Origin: Halocaridina rubra
Taxonomy: Eukaryota; Arthropoda; Malacostraca; Decapoda; Atyidae
Assembly: GCA_037179515.1 (NCBI GenBank)
Contig: JAXCGZ010015168.1
Coordinates: forward strand, 46,001 to 110,000
Direction: 5' to 3'
Length of the DNA stretch: 64,000 nt
Under the pieces are notes generated by a model. That model saw only the letters and a list, made by a program, of their open reading frames with translations, searched no databases and was not told the DNA's origin. Position numbers and translations under genes: made by a program. Below are positions 44,951 to 61,083 of the stretch, one piece after another; positions within the stretch are counted from its first letter, which is position 1; every line of letters begins with the position of its first letter.

Positions 44951-45739
44951 CGTTCCCTTCTTGCGTCACTGGTATTATATATTAATATGGTCAATGCTGC
45001 TATCACCGTGGCTGTATAAGTTAAAAATATTACACGTTTTTATATGTAACAGAGGTGGGTCATAAACGGAAAGCTAAGAACATTGTCTCTTACGAGTGAA
45101 ACATTTTACACTGGGTATATAGGCAATGCGTTACACTGTTTTGTTACTTGCTGTTGATATTAATTTCACAGACTCTTATAATCGATCGTCATGTGTATAT
45201 TTACACTAAACATCGCTATTGCCCTCATTCTTCGTATTTTTTATAATTCTTTACAAATATCAGCATGTGATCTGCCTAAATTTATTTTTTCCCCTCCTAT
45301 ATAATTGCCAGATCATCAAAACTAATATGATTTCTGAGCGTTGCTTTGTCCTGGAGGTAGTTTAACCAGAGAGGAACTTATTTATCCTCTTGCTGAGGGA
45401 TGATAAGCTTCGCAGGAGAGGATTCGCCCGAGGGGAGATTGAGCAATTCAACTTTCTTGGCATATGCATTAATTTTACTCCTCTCTCCTTTCATATGTAC
45501 AGCTGAGAAAACCAAAGAATTAAATGTCATCTTGTCAGCTGCAAGAAAATGAACTGGAAAGGAAAGATTAAACGTGTTTCTTTTAAAAGTTGCAAAGAAA
45601 AGAAAGGATTTCAAATGTGTCTGTCAGGTGAACAGTCACCATTCCTCTTTTTTCTCTCTCTCTTCCATTACGTCATATCCAGAAATTAAAAGACATGGTG
45701 AACCGAGTCACAAGAGTAAATATATATCATGTTCTTCTC

Positions 45740-46248
<509 letters not shown>

Positions 46249-46349
46249 CAGTAAATTTTCTTGCATACACATTTTGTTGAATATGTATATGAATAATTTA
46301 TATGAATCATAATTACTGTGCCAAGTATATATATACATATATATAAATA

Positions 46350-46500
46350 AACACATTAACATGTGATAACATGATTCACATTTTACCCATGGCCTAGACT
46401 TGAACCTGAGACACATAATTAACAACTACACCACTTTCAGTGGTGTAGTTGGTGGCGTTTTGTGTTTTAAGCTCGAGTCCCGGTCAGGGATAAAATATTC
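46350..46500. repeat. tP minimal head-to-head pair with 13-bp perfect hairpin
   Basis: A minus unit (acttgaacctgagacac, a degraded box B) meets a plus unit (box A-like ggtgtagttggtgg; box B-like gctcgagtcccgg). The centre is a perfect hairpin: caactacaccact (46423-46435), loop ttc, agtggtgtagttg (46439-46451). Confidence 0.82.
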
Positions 46501-49792
<3,292 letters not shown>

Positions 49793-50110
49793 CGAAACGT
49801 TACTAATAATATTGTATTAAATAATTTTACGAATCATTTATACATTGAACAAGAGCACGTAGTTTATAATACCTTTTTTCTTCATTATAAAGGGAACGCT
49901 TTTAATAAAGAGGGTGAGGTTTTCCACCATGCTTGTCAGATTTCTGTTTCTATGCTTGGGATCTTTATATTCGATAGGGCTTGATATCCTGATATTAACT
50001 ACCAAAATGTTGACTGAGGCCAGATTATAAACTGCATTGGTTGAACTGATCCTGCTTATATAATAAAAACACTTAAATGGCTTTGTTATTCTTTTTAATT
50101 GAGTGGTTAT

Positions 50111-50334
50111 AGCCATGAAATCTTATGTGCCGGTTTTACGTCACGGACTCCCTTTTCTATCAAGGGCTAGGACGGTTGCCTTCTTGCGAAGGACTTGTTT
50201 TGGCAGATGTAATCGTTACCCTGAGTGCATGCCCTTGCTAACCTCAGACCGTGACAGGGCGCGAACCCTTGACCTGACGCCTCAGAGTCGCGGACGCTAC
50301 CGCTTGAGCCACGGTGACTACAGAGCCATGAAAT
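50111..50334 (-). mobile_element. SINE tS1 (50122-50323) with 11-bp TSD; empty site in D1
   Basis: Minus-strand copy: the tRNA-like head (accgtg/cacggt arms; box B as ggcgcgaaccc on the plus strand) is at the right end, the body and tail at the left. agccatgaaat is repeated at 50111-50121 and 50324-50334, and occurs once, uninterrupted, at 32566-32576 in D1. Confidence 0.95.
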
Positions 50335-51125
50335 TTGATAGTTGGTATTATATGTATTTTTTTTATATTAAAATGACTTCATTGTGAATGCCATAGGTAT
50401 GGTATGTCTTGCTTGTTTAGGCTGTAGAGTCATCAACGCTTTAATTGATTTTATGATTACTTGGGAAGGAATCAATTTGTAATTACATAACTGTTATTTG
50501 CCTTTAAGCAGTATCCACAATGATGTTAAATGTTGAGAAAATGTCACCATGCACACCATGTTGGATGAAAGACTTAAAAGAGGTTAACAAGTTTGTTATT
50601 AATTCACACATAATTTCCCCAGAACTATAATTCATAGCTTTATTTATTTTATTTTAATTAATTTCTTGCTATTCATATTTATACTAGCAGTCTGTAAACA
50701 GCATTCTAATTATTTCCTCTTCATATATAACATATAATATCTTCTCTAGTTTTTGGGATAAATTTTCTGCAATCAAAATGATGAATGTGATCTCACTACA
50801 AAGGATTCATTCAAATTAAGCTCAATGTAGGTAATAATATGAACTCATTTACCCAGAGAGACAAAAACATACAATTATTTGAGGGTTTGCATTATACAGG
50901 GATAAATATTCCTCAAAGCATAGGTTATCCAGGCTTGAAATATTTAACGTCTTTATTTCAGTACTTACACAACTGGAGTGTCTGATATAAAGAACAACGA
51001 CTTTCTAAACACGTCCACTTATTAAGTCTACGTCGCATAAGACTGTGGAGTTTGAAACAAAGATTATCAGCAATTCTCTGGTGGTGATCTTGCATACCTT
51101 GCCTCTAGATTATACATTGCTGCCG

Positions 51126-51536
51126 TTACACACTTGCGAACAGAACACCGTATCGTAACAAGGCCGTGTTGCGCGACGAAGACACTCGTAACAAGGTGTG
51201 GAAATTTTGAGTCCGTAACCAAACCTTGTCGTGTCGCGAACTTTCATGCGTTCCACCTCGATTAGTCGGAGTCAAGGGGTCTGTGTTGGAGGTTGTACTG
51301 ACAATGGCAAGTTTACACATCCCGTCCACACATTGCGTAATCTCACCCTGTAATATCTTTTGAGGCAACGTGCAAAAACCGACAACTGGTGGACCGAGAG
51401 CGAACCCAGACGCGTATCATATATGTTTGCTCGGGTGTTACGCAGTGACGTTACAAGGTCCCATCCACACTGGCGATTTTGTTACACGACGGAGTTATGC
51501 TACGACGTTCTCTTAGCATGTGTGCACCCAGCTTAA
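51126..51536. mobile_element. MITE-like element, left end shortened
   Basis: Same element as 33391-33804. The first bases of the left TIR and its flank are deleted, so it starts ttacacacttgcgaac. The right TIR ends cacccagct and is followed by taa (51534-51536). Confidence 0.65.
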
Positions 51537-51583
51537 TGGACAAACTGACACTTTATTTAGCATACTTTAGAAAACTACTTTCA

Positions 51584-51745
51584 GGGAGGACCGCTATAGC
51601 TCAGTGTATGGTAGCTTGAGTCGGGAAATAACGACACTGGCAACACAGGTTCCACATCACCACGGGGTGTTTGAAAGGGCATCCAGCCTTATTCCCCAAG
51701 CTCCAACCTGTTTGTATCCTCTCGAATGGAACCTACTTTGGGCCC
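51584..51745 (+). mobile_element. Diverged tRNA-derived SINE relic
   Basis: Box A-like tatagctcagtgtatgg, then gtgtttgaaagggcatccag; counterpart of 33861-34020. Confidence 0.55.
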
Positions 51746-52308
51746 AAATCTGAAAAATCTAATATCACTAAGTGTTGGATATTCTAACTTTAGTCCTAAG
51801 TCAAAGCACTTTGTTCTTGTCAGCGATTCATGTTACGTTATCCAAAGTGCCTTTGAAAATGTGGATATCGATTGTGTTGTGAGTATATTAGATGTGATGT
51901 CAATCTACGACTGCAATGGAAGTCTAAGACTACCTTCTCACTGATCCCAGGGTTAAACAACAAAGCCATGTAGAGTCATTCCTTTTATCTGGAGAAACCA
52001 CTAGCTAGCTTAAGTCCTTCTCAGTAGTTAAGTGAACTTAATTTCAGTAGACTGGCTTAGTACCGTCAACTCAAACCAACTCTTACTAGCGCTGCTTAGG
52101 TTACCTGACATTTAGACATGGGGTATTAATTTACTATATTCTATCTGATATTCCAAAGTAAAATTTTCTTAAGTAAAGGACGTGTGTGTGATATAAGGAG
52201 AGAAACATACATTATTGATGCAACTACGGAGTAATCCAATTCTAAAGGGCTCAAAATTTACTGGTGCAAATAATATATAAGAATTTTACATATCTAGAGG
52301 AGCAGAGT

Positions 52309-52496
52309 ATGCGAATTATAGAAGAACTGACCAAAGAAATAAAAGGGGGAAACTCTCTTATCAGAGAACTGGAGGCAGAAACGAGGTTCCTCTTGGCTGG
52401 AGCAGAAGGAGAAAAGGGATACAGTTCGAAAATGGTGCTCAGCGATGGAAACCCACAAATAATAAGGGGTGAAGAACATAAGGAAAAGTTTGTTCA

Positions 52497-52562
<66 letters not shown>

Positions 52563-54258
52563 CTTTATCAGAGGAAAACTGAAGGTAAAAGAACAGGTTT
52601 TAAGGCTAAAGAGAGCGGATGGAAGCATCACTGAGACGGATGAAGAGATCGGCAAAGAATTGAACAAGGAGTTTCAGTCAGTATTTACAGTAGAAAATAC
52701 CCCACCCCCTCAGATTGCAGTGATAGAAGCTCAAGGGCCGGTATTAGAGAACATCAACCTTACAGCCACAGAGGTATGCAAAGCGCTGATGGATTTAGAT
52801 GTTCATAAAGCTATAGGTCCTGATGACATATCCCCTCATGTGCTTAAAAAATGCGCAAACACAATATCAGTGGCACTAAGTATCATATTTAAGGAGTCAC
52901 TGGAGTCGGGGGAGATTATAAGATGCTGGAAACAAGCAAATGTGATACCTATCTTCAAAAAGGGAAGGAGGGATACGGCTCTGAACTATAGACCAGTTTC
53001 CTTGACCAGCATAGTTTGCAAAGTTATGGAGAAACTACTAAGGAAACATATCTCTCTTCACTTGGAATCCTTCAACTTTTTGTCAGTGAGGCAACATGGC
53101 TTCAGAGAAGGTAGATCAACAGTAACAAACTTAATAGAATTTTATGATGAGGTAAGCCAAATCTTACAGGAAAGAGAGGGCTGGGCAGATTGCATATTCC
53201 TAGACTTCCAGAAAGCGTTTGACACAGTTCCACATGGGAGACTTATTAGGAAGCTGCAATCAATGGCTAGAATAGGTGGAAATGTTTTGGAATGGATAAA
53301 AACTTACTTAGAAGGAAGGGAACAGAGGGTTAGAGTAAGACACTCAGTGTCTGAATGGAGAAGAGTTAGTAGTGGAGTTCCACAGGGTTCAGTTTTAGGG
53401 CCACTTTTGTTCCTTGTATATGTAAATGACCTACCAGAGTCTGTAAATTCATTCATGAATATGTTTGCAGATGATGCAAAGATTGTGAAAAAAGTAAAAA
53501 ACGAGAACAATGGTAAAGAACTTCAGGAGGATCTAAATAATCTGCATGAGTGGTCAGAAAAGTGGCTAATGAAATTCAATACTTCAAAATGTAAGGTAAT
53601 GAGAATGGGTACAAGTGCAAGAAGGCCCAAGCTTGACTACTCGGTGGCTGGAGTACAACTTCAAGAGACAGAAAATGAGAGAGATCTAGGAGTAAACATA
53701 CTGGCAGATTTGTCTCCAGAAATACATATAAATGGCATAGTAAGGGCAGCATATGCATTCTTATCAAATGTAAGGGTAGCCTTCAGGCACATGGAGAAGG
53801 AAATGTTCAGAAATATTTATGTAACCTATGTGAGGCCAAAACTGGAATATGCAGCCCCCTTTTGGAATCCGCACTTGAAAAAGCACATAGCTAAGCTTGA
53901 AAAAGTTCAAAGACATGCCACGAAACTGGTGCCAGAAATACGCAATCTCAGTTATGATGAGAGGCTGAGGGAATTAGACTTACCATCACTCGAAGCTAGA
54001 AGAGTGAGGGGGGATATGGTGACAGTCTTTAAATTCCTTCATGGTTATGATAGAGTGGATAGGGATCGATATTTTGATATGGCTGGCTCTAGAACTAGAG
54101 GTCATAGTTTGAATCTTGGTAAGAAAACTTCTTCGCAGGATGTAAGGAAATACTTTTTCAGTGTAAGAGTAGTTGATAATTGGAATTGGCTAAGCGAGGA
54201 GGTAGTTAATGCTATCTCAATCCATAGTTTTAAGGACAGGTATGATAAGTATAACTAA
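52309..54258 (+). CDS. CRa copy B: open chimeric frame (coiled-coil-like leader, His-Thr run, RT)
   Basis: One uninterrupted frame from ATG at 52309 (open from 52264). Residues 1 to about 63 come from the flanking block (MRIIEELTKEIKGGNS..., Glu/Lys-rich). The (CA)n at 52499-52560 is then read as about 20 alternating His-Thr residues. From 52561 CRa starts at SFIRGKLKVKEQ and continues through RT: KAIGPDDISPHVL, NYRPVSLTS, FLDFQKAFDTVPHG (A), SSGVPQGSVLGP (B), FADDAKIV (C), to SFKDRYDKYN. The endonuclease is missing, so autonomous movement is unlikely. Whether the fused protein is ever made is unknown; the fusion may be accidental, since the RT was simply inserted in frame after (CA)n. Confidence 0.75.
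52499..52560. repeat. (CA)n inside the chimeric frame
   Basis: About 30 pure units, directly joined to CRa sequence at 52561. Confidence 0.98.
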
Positions 54259-54345
54259 ATATAAATTGGAAGCGATCAGGAGACGGGAAGATACGAGCTT
54301 TGGGCTCTTTCCCGTAAACACAATTAGGTAATCACAATTAGGTAA
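52561..54345 (+). mobile_element. CRa copy B, recombinant between C-like and A-like sequence
   Basis: The 5' junction and the first 660 bases agree with copy C (gacacagtt at 53221-53229). From about 53510 onwards it agrees with A (ggtaaagaac; gcacatggagaagg; gaatcttgg; the 3' UTR variant gaagcgatcagg). gtgaaaaaag at 53485 is private. The tail is doubled as in A. Confidence 0.9.
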
Positions 54346-54538
<193 letters not shown>

Positions 54539-54856
54539 CGAAACGTTACTAATAATATTGTATTAAATAATTTTACGAATCATTTATACATTGAACAAGA
54601 GCACGTAGTTTATAATACCTTTTTTCTTCATTATAAAGGGAACGCTTTTAATAAAGAGGGTGAGGTTTTCCACCATGCTTGTCAGATTTCTGTTTCTATG
54701 CTTGGGATCTTTATATTCGATAGGGCTTGATATCCTGATATTAACTACCAAAATGTTGACTGAGGCCAGATTATAAACTGCATTGGTTGAACTGATCCTG
54801 CTTATATAATAAAAACACTTAAATGGCTTTGTTATTCTTTTTAATTGAGTGGTTAT

Positions 54857-55080
54857 AGCCATGAAATCTTATGTGCCGGTTTTACGTCACGGACTCCCTT
54901 TTCTATCAAGGGCTAGGACGGTTGCCTTCTTGCGAAGGACTTGTTTTGGCAGATGTAATCGTTACCCTGAGTGCATGCCCTTGCTAACCTCAGACCGTGA
55001 CAGGGCGCGAACCCTTGACCTGACGCCTCAGAGTCGCGGACGCTACCGCTTGAGCCACGGTGACTACAGAGCCATGAAAT
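54857..55080 (-). mobile_element. SINE tS1 (54868-55069), duplicated with its block
   Basis: Identical to 50122-50323 with the same agccatgaaat flanks (54857-54867, 55070-55080); copied by the tandem duplication, not a separate insertion. Confidence 0.95.
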
Positions 55081-55871
55081 TTGATAGTTGGTATTATATG
55101 TATTTTTTTTATATTAAAATGACTTCATTGTGAATGCCATAGGTATGGTATGTCTTGCTTGTTTAGGCTGTAGAGTCATCAACGCTTTAATTGATTTTAT
55201 GATTACTTGGGAAGGAATCAATTTGTAATTACATAACTGTTATTTGCCTTTAAGCAGTATCCACAATGATGTTAAATGTTGAGAAAATGTCACCATGCAC
55301 ACCATGTTGGATGAAAGACTTAAAAGAGGTTAACAAGTTTGTTATTAATTCACACATAATTTCCCCAGAACTATAATTCATAGCTTTATTTATTTTATTT
55401 TAATTAATTTCTTGCTATTCATATTTATACTAGCAGTCTGTAAACAGCATTCTAATTATTTCCTCTTCATATATAACATATAATATCTTCTCTAGTTTTT
55501 GGGATAAATTTTCTGCAATCAAAATGATGAATGTGATCTCACTACAAAGGATTCATTCAAATTAAGCTCAATGTAGGTAATAATATGAACTCATTTACCC
55601 AGAGAGACAAAAACATACAATTATTTGAGGGTTTGCATTATACAGGGATAAATATTCCTCAAAGCATAGGTTATCCAGGCTTGAAATATTTAACGTCTTT
55701 ATTTCAGTACTTACACAACTGGAGTGTCTGATATAAAGAACAACGACTTTCTAAACACGTCCACTTATTAAGTCTACGTCGCATAAGACTGTGGAGTTTG
55801 AAACAAAGATTATCAGCAATTCTCTGGTGGTGATCTTGCATACCTTGCCTCTAGATTATACATTGCTGCCG

Positions 55872-56282
55872 TTACACACTTGCGAACAGAACACCGTATC
55901 GTAACAAGGCCGTGTTGCGCGACGAAGACACTCGTAACAAGGTGTGGAAATTTTGAGTCCGTAACCAAACCTTGTCGTGTCGCGAACTTTCATGCGTTCC
56001 ACCTCGATTAGTCGGAGTCAAGGGGTCTGTGTTGGAGGTTGTACTGACAATGGCAAGTTTACACATCCCGTCCACACATTGCGTAATCTCACCCTGTAAT
56101 ATCTTTTGAGGCAACGTGCAAAAACCGACAACTGGTGGACCGAGAGCGAACCCAGACGCGTATCATATATGTTTGCTCGGGTGTTACGCAGTGACGTTAC
56201 AAGGTCCCATCCACACTGGCGAATTTGTTACACGACGGAGTTATGCTACGACGTTCTCTTAGCATGTGTGCACCCAGCTTAA
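55872..56282. mobile_element. MITE-like element, duplicated copy
   Basis: Same as 51126-51536, with one noticed change (gcgaatttg for gcgattttg near 56223). Confidence 0.65.
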
Positions 56283-56329
56283 TGGACAAACTGACACTTT
56301 ATTTAGCATACTTTAGAAAACTACTTTCA

Positions 56330-56491
56330 GGGAGGACCGCTATAGCTCAGTGTATGGTAGCTTGAGTCGGGAAATAACGACACTGGCAACACAGGTTCCA
56401 CATCACCACGGGGTGTTTGAAAGGGCATCCAGCCTTATTCCCCAAGCTCCAACCTGTTTGTATCCTCTCGAATGGAACCTACTTTGGGCCC
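56330..56491 (+). mobile_element. Diverged tRNA-derived SINE relic, duplicated copy
   Basis: Same as 51584-51745, carried in the tandem duplication. Confidence 0.55.
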
Positions 56492-57054
56492 AAATCTGAA
56501 AAATCTAATATCACTAAGTGTTGGATATTCTAACTTTAGTCCTAAGTCAAAGCACTTTGTTCTTGTCAGCGATTCATGTTACGTTATCCAAAGTGCCTAT
56601 GAAAATGTGGATATCGATTGTGTTGTGAGTATATTAGATGTGATGTCAATCTACGACTGCAATGGAAGTCTAAGACTACCTTCTCACTGATCCCAGGGTT
56701 AAACAACAAAGCCATGTAGAGTCATTCCTTTTATCTGGAGAAACCACTAGCTAGCTTAAGTCCTTCTCAGTAGTTAAGTGAACTTAATTTCAGTAGACTG
56801 GCTTAGTACCGTCAACTCAAACCAACTCTTACTAGCGCTGCTTAGGTTACCTGACATTTAGACATGGGGTATTAATTTACTATATTCTATCTGATATTCC
56901 AAAGTAAAATTTTCTTAAGTAAAGGACGTGTGTGTGATATAAGGAGAGAAACATACATTATTGATGCAACTACGGAGTAATCCAATTCTAAAGGGCTCAA
57001 AATTTACTGGTGCAAATAATATATAAGAATTTTACATATCTAGAGGAGCAGAGT

Positions 57055-57241
57055 ATGCGAATTATAGAAGAACTGACCAAAGAAATAAAAGGGGGAAACT
57101 CTCTTATCAGAGAACTGGAGGCAGAAACGAGGTTCCTCTTGGCTGGAGCAGAAGGAGAAAAGGGATACAGTTCGAAAATGGTGCTCAGCGATGGAAACCC
57201 ACAAATAATAAGGGGTGAAGAACATAAGGAAAAGTTTGTTC

Positions 57242-57338
<97 letters not shown>

Positions 57339-59034
57339 CTTTATCAGAGGAAAACTGAAGGTAAAAGAACAGGTTTTAAGGCTAAAGAGAGCGGATGGAA
57401 GCATCACTGAGACGGATGAAGAGATCGGCAAAGAATTGAACAAGGAGTTTCAGTCAGTATTTACAGTAGAAAATACCCCACCCCCTCAGATTGCAGTGAT
57501 AGAAGCTCAAGGGCCGGTATTAGAGAACATCAACCTTACAGCCACAGAGGTATGCAAAGCGCTGATGGATTTAGATGTTCATAAAGCTATAGGTCCTGAT
57601 GACATATCCCCTCATGTGCTTAAAAAATGCGCAAACACAATATCAGTGGCACTAAGTATCATATTTAAGGAGTCACTGGAGTCGGGGGAGATTATAAGAT
57701 GCTGGAAACAAGCAAATGTGATACCTATCTTCAAAAAGGGAAGGAGGGATACGGCTCTGAACTATAGACCAGTTTCCTTGACCAGCATAGTTTGCAAAGT
57801 TATGGAGAAACTACTAAGGAAACATATCTCTCTTCACTTGGAATCCTTCAACTTTTTGTCAGTGAGGCAACATGGCTTCAGAGAAGGTAGATCAACAGTA
57901 ACAAACTTAATAGAATTTTATGATGAGGTAAGCCAAATCTTACAGGAAAGAGAGGGCTGGGCAGATTGCATATTCCTAGACTTCCAGAAAGCGTTTGACA
58001 CAGTTCCACATGGGAGACTTATTAGGAAGCTGCAATCAATGGCTAGAATAGGTGGAAATGTTTTGGAATGGATAAAAACTTACTTAGAAGGAAGGGAACA
58101 GAGGGTTAGAGTAAGACACTCAGTGTCTGAATGGAGAAGAGTTAGTAGTGGAGTTCCACAGGGTTCAGTTTTAGGGCCACTTTTGTTCCTTGTATATGTA
58201 AATGACCTACCAGAGTCTGTAAATTCATTCATGAATATGTTTGCAGATGATGCAAAGATTGTGAAGAAAGTAAAAAACGAGAACAATGGTAGAGAACTTC
58301 AGGAGGATCTAAATAATCTGCATGAGTGGTCAGAAAAGTGGCTAATGAAATTCAATACTTCAAAATGTAAGGTAATGAGAATGGGTACAAGTGCAAGAAG
58401 GCCCAAGCTTGACTACTCGGTGGCTGGAGTACAACTTCAAGAGACAGAAAATGAGAGAGATCTAGGTGTAAACATACTGGCAGATTTGTCTCCAGAAATA
58501 CATATAAATGGCATAGTAAGGGCAGCATATGCATTCTTATCAAATGTAAGGGTAGCCTTCAGGCACATGGACAAGGAAATGTTCAGAAATATTTATGTAA
58601 CCTATGTGAGGCCAAAACTGGAATATGCAGCCCCCTTTTGGAATCCGCACTTGAAAAAGCACATAGCTAAGCTTGAAAAAGTTCAAAGACATGCCACGAA
58701 ACTGGTGCCAGAAATACGCAATCTCAGTTATGATGAGAGGCTGAGGGAATTAGACTTACCATCACTCGAAGCTAGAAGATTGAGGGGGGATATGGTGACA
58801 GTCTTTAAATTTCTTCATGGTTATGATAGAGTGGATAGGGATCGATATTTTGATATGGCTGGCTCTAGAACTAGAGGTCATAGTTTGAAGCTTCGTAAGA
58901 AAACTTCTTTGCAGGATGTAAGGAAATACTTTTTCAGTGTAAGAGTAGTTGATAATTGGAATTGGCTAAGCGAGGAGGTAGTTAATGCTATCTCAATCCA
59001 TAGTTTTAAGGACAGGTATGATAAGTATGACTAA
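57055..59034 (+). CDS. CRa copy C: open chimeric frame with longer His-Thr run
   Basis: Same architecture as the frame at 52309: a leader from the block (ATG 57055, open from 57010), a His-Thr run from the longer (CA)n (57243-57336), then CRa RT from SFIRGKLKV (57337) to SFKDRYDKYD. RT motifs A, B and C are intact (FLDFQKAFDTVP, SSGVPQGSVLGP, FADDAKIV). Differences from B include DKEMFRN for EKEMFRN, ARRLRGDM for ARRVRGDM and SLKLRKKTSLQ for SLNLGKKTSSQ. The CA tract is 32 bases longer than in B, yet the whole frame stays open because the net length change between the frames is 30 bases, a multiple of three. No endonuclease. Confidence 0.75.
57243..57336. repeat. (CA)n inside the copy C frame
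   Basis: About 47 pure units. Confidence 0.98.
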
Positions 59035-59121
59035 GTCTAAAATGGAACCGATGAGGAGACGGGAAGATACGAGCTTTGGGCTCTTTCCCGTAAACACAAT
59101 TAGGTAATCACAATTAGGTAA

Positions 59122-59122
<1 letters not shown>
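57337..59122 (+). mobile_element. CRa copy C
   Basis: 5'-truncated at agctttatcagagg after (CA)n. The 3' UTR variant ggaaccgatgagg is shared with copies e and l, and the doubled tail motif runs to about 59122. It is followed by (CA)n (59122-59185) and directly by another CRa copy (k). Confidence 0.9.

Positions 59123-59185
<63 letters not shown>
59122..59185. repeat. (CA)n between CRa copies C and k
   Basis: About 31 units; same position as 35290-35358 in D1. Confidence 0.98.
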
Positions 59186-59189
<4 letters not shown>

Positions 59190-60346
59190 CAATAGTAATA
59201 AACTTATTAGATCTTACAAGAAATAGAGGGCTGGACGGATTTTCAGAGGGCATTTGATACGGTCCCACATGGGAGACTTCTTAACAAGCTGCAATGAATA
59301 GCAAGAATTGGTGGAAATGTCTTGGAATGGATAAAAACTTACTTGGAGGGAAGGGAACAGAGGGTTAGAGTAAAACACTCAGTGTATGAATGGAGAAGTG
59401 TTAGTAGTGGGGTTCCACAAGGTTCAGCTTTACAAAGACTTTTGCTTCTTGTATACGTAAATAACCTACCAGAGTCTGTAAATTCATTCTTGAATATATT
59501 TGCAGATGATGCAAAAATTGTGAAATAAGTAAGAAACAAGAAAAATGGTAGAGAACTTCAGGAAGACCTAAATAGTCTGCATGAGTGATCAGAAAAGTGG
59601 CCAATGAAATTCAATACTTCAAATTGCACGATAATAAAAATGAGAATAAGTGAGAGAAGGCTAAAGCTTGAATACTCAACAGCAGGTGCAGAACTTCAAG
59701 AGACAGAAAATGGGAGAGATCTAGGAGCAAACATATTGGCAGGTTTGTCTCCAGCAGTGCATATTAATGGCATAGTAAGGGCAGCATATGTTTTCTTAGC
59801 ATATGTATTTGTAGCTGTCGAACACATCGAGAAGGAAATGTCCAGAAATATTTATGTCACTTATGTGAGGCTAAATCTTGAATATGCAGCCCCATTTTAG
59901 AATCCACACTTGTAAAAGCTCATAAATAAGCTGGAACGAGTTCAATGCCATGCCACGAAACTGATGCCAAAAATACCCATCTCAATTATGAGCTCATGCT
60001 GAGGGAACCAGACTTACCATCACTCGAAGTTGGAAAAATGAGGGGGGATATTGTGACGATTTTTATATTCCTTCATGGCTTTGACAAAGTGGATAGGGAG
60101 CGATATTTTTGATATGGTTGGCTCTAGAACTAGAGGTCATGGTTTGAAGCTTCGTAAGAAAACTTCTTTGCAGGATGTAAGGAAGTGCTTTTTTAGAGTA
60201 ATATTAGTTGATGATTGGATTTCGCTAAACGAGGAGGAGGTTAATGCTAACTCAGTTCATGGTATTAAGGACAAATATGACAAGTATTATCGGGTATAAA
60301 AATGGTACTGACCAGGAGACGGGGAGATACGAGCACAATTAGGTAA
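59186..60346 (+). pseudogene. CRa copy k, degraded RT
   Basis: Paralogue of copy f (35359-36523): same 5' truncation (agagcaatagtaataaac), same deletion before motif A, same stop after FADDAKIVK (59525-59527). Later parts include LGANILAGLSP and RNIYVTYVRLNLEYAAPF* (59604-59900) and FDMVGSRTRGHGLKL (60110). Several stops are shared with f, so the element was already dead before the D1/D2 duplication. Confidence 0.92.
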
Positions 60347-61083
60347 TTATTTTAAAAAAGTATTTGAAATTCTTGTAGTTGAGGGCACAGAATGATTAAT
60401 ATTGTTCATTACAATAATCCCAGTAAGGATCTTATAAACCTCAGTATTACTAAATGTAATAAAGCGCCGGATATTTGAATATAAAAAAGAAAACATTAAA
60501 AGTCGATTACTTTTCAGAATTTCTTGAAATACATAAGCACTTCGTAATTATTCCCTAAACTGAAGAGTAATTTGTTAGTATTCGATTTGAAAAGTGCATA
60601 AAAATTATGTTAACCTTTAGGAGAATAATAATTAATGATAGACAAGTTAGACAGGAAACAATTATTAGACTGCAAGATCAAGAATTCAGTGATGCATTCA
60701 TTGTGAAAACAAATCTTTTATTCGGGTGCTGAGTTTTAGATTGATCACTAAATATTCATAAGTGTAAATTTATGCTGAGAAATTCTATATGATACTTGCT
60801 TGTAAATTATTGATAATTTTGGTATATCACAGAAAATATAATATTTCCACTGGGCTATTTTGTCATTGAAGGGCCATTCCTTTTTTCTTAGAAATATATT
60901 TGTAATATTCCAGAACATAATTAAACATTATCTCGATGGATATTAAAGTAATTTTTAAATATTAAAGGTTTCGATTTTGGTTTCAGCAAGGTTAATAAAA
61001 TATCAGAATCATGGTTTGTGGACAAATTGTGAACATTTATTTTGGAGGTTTAAAGACTCGGATATATATCACAAGCCATGTGT
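60347..61083. other. D1-like flank without gene
   Basis: Matches 36524-37254. AT-rich, no recognised coding content. Confidence 0.6.
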
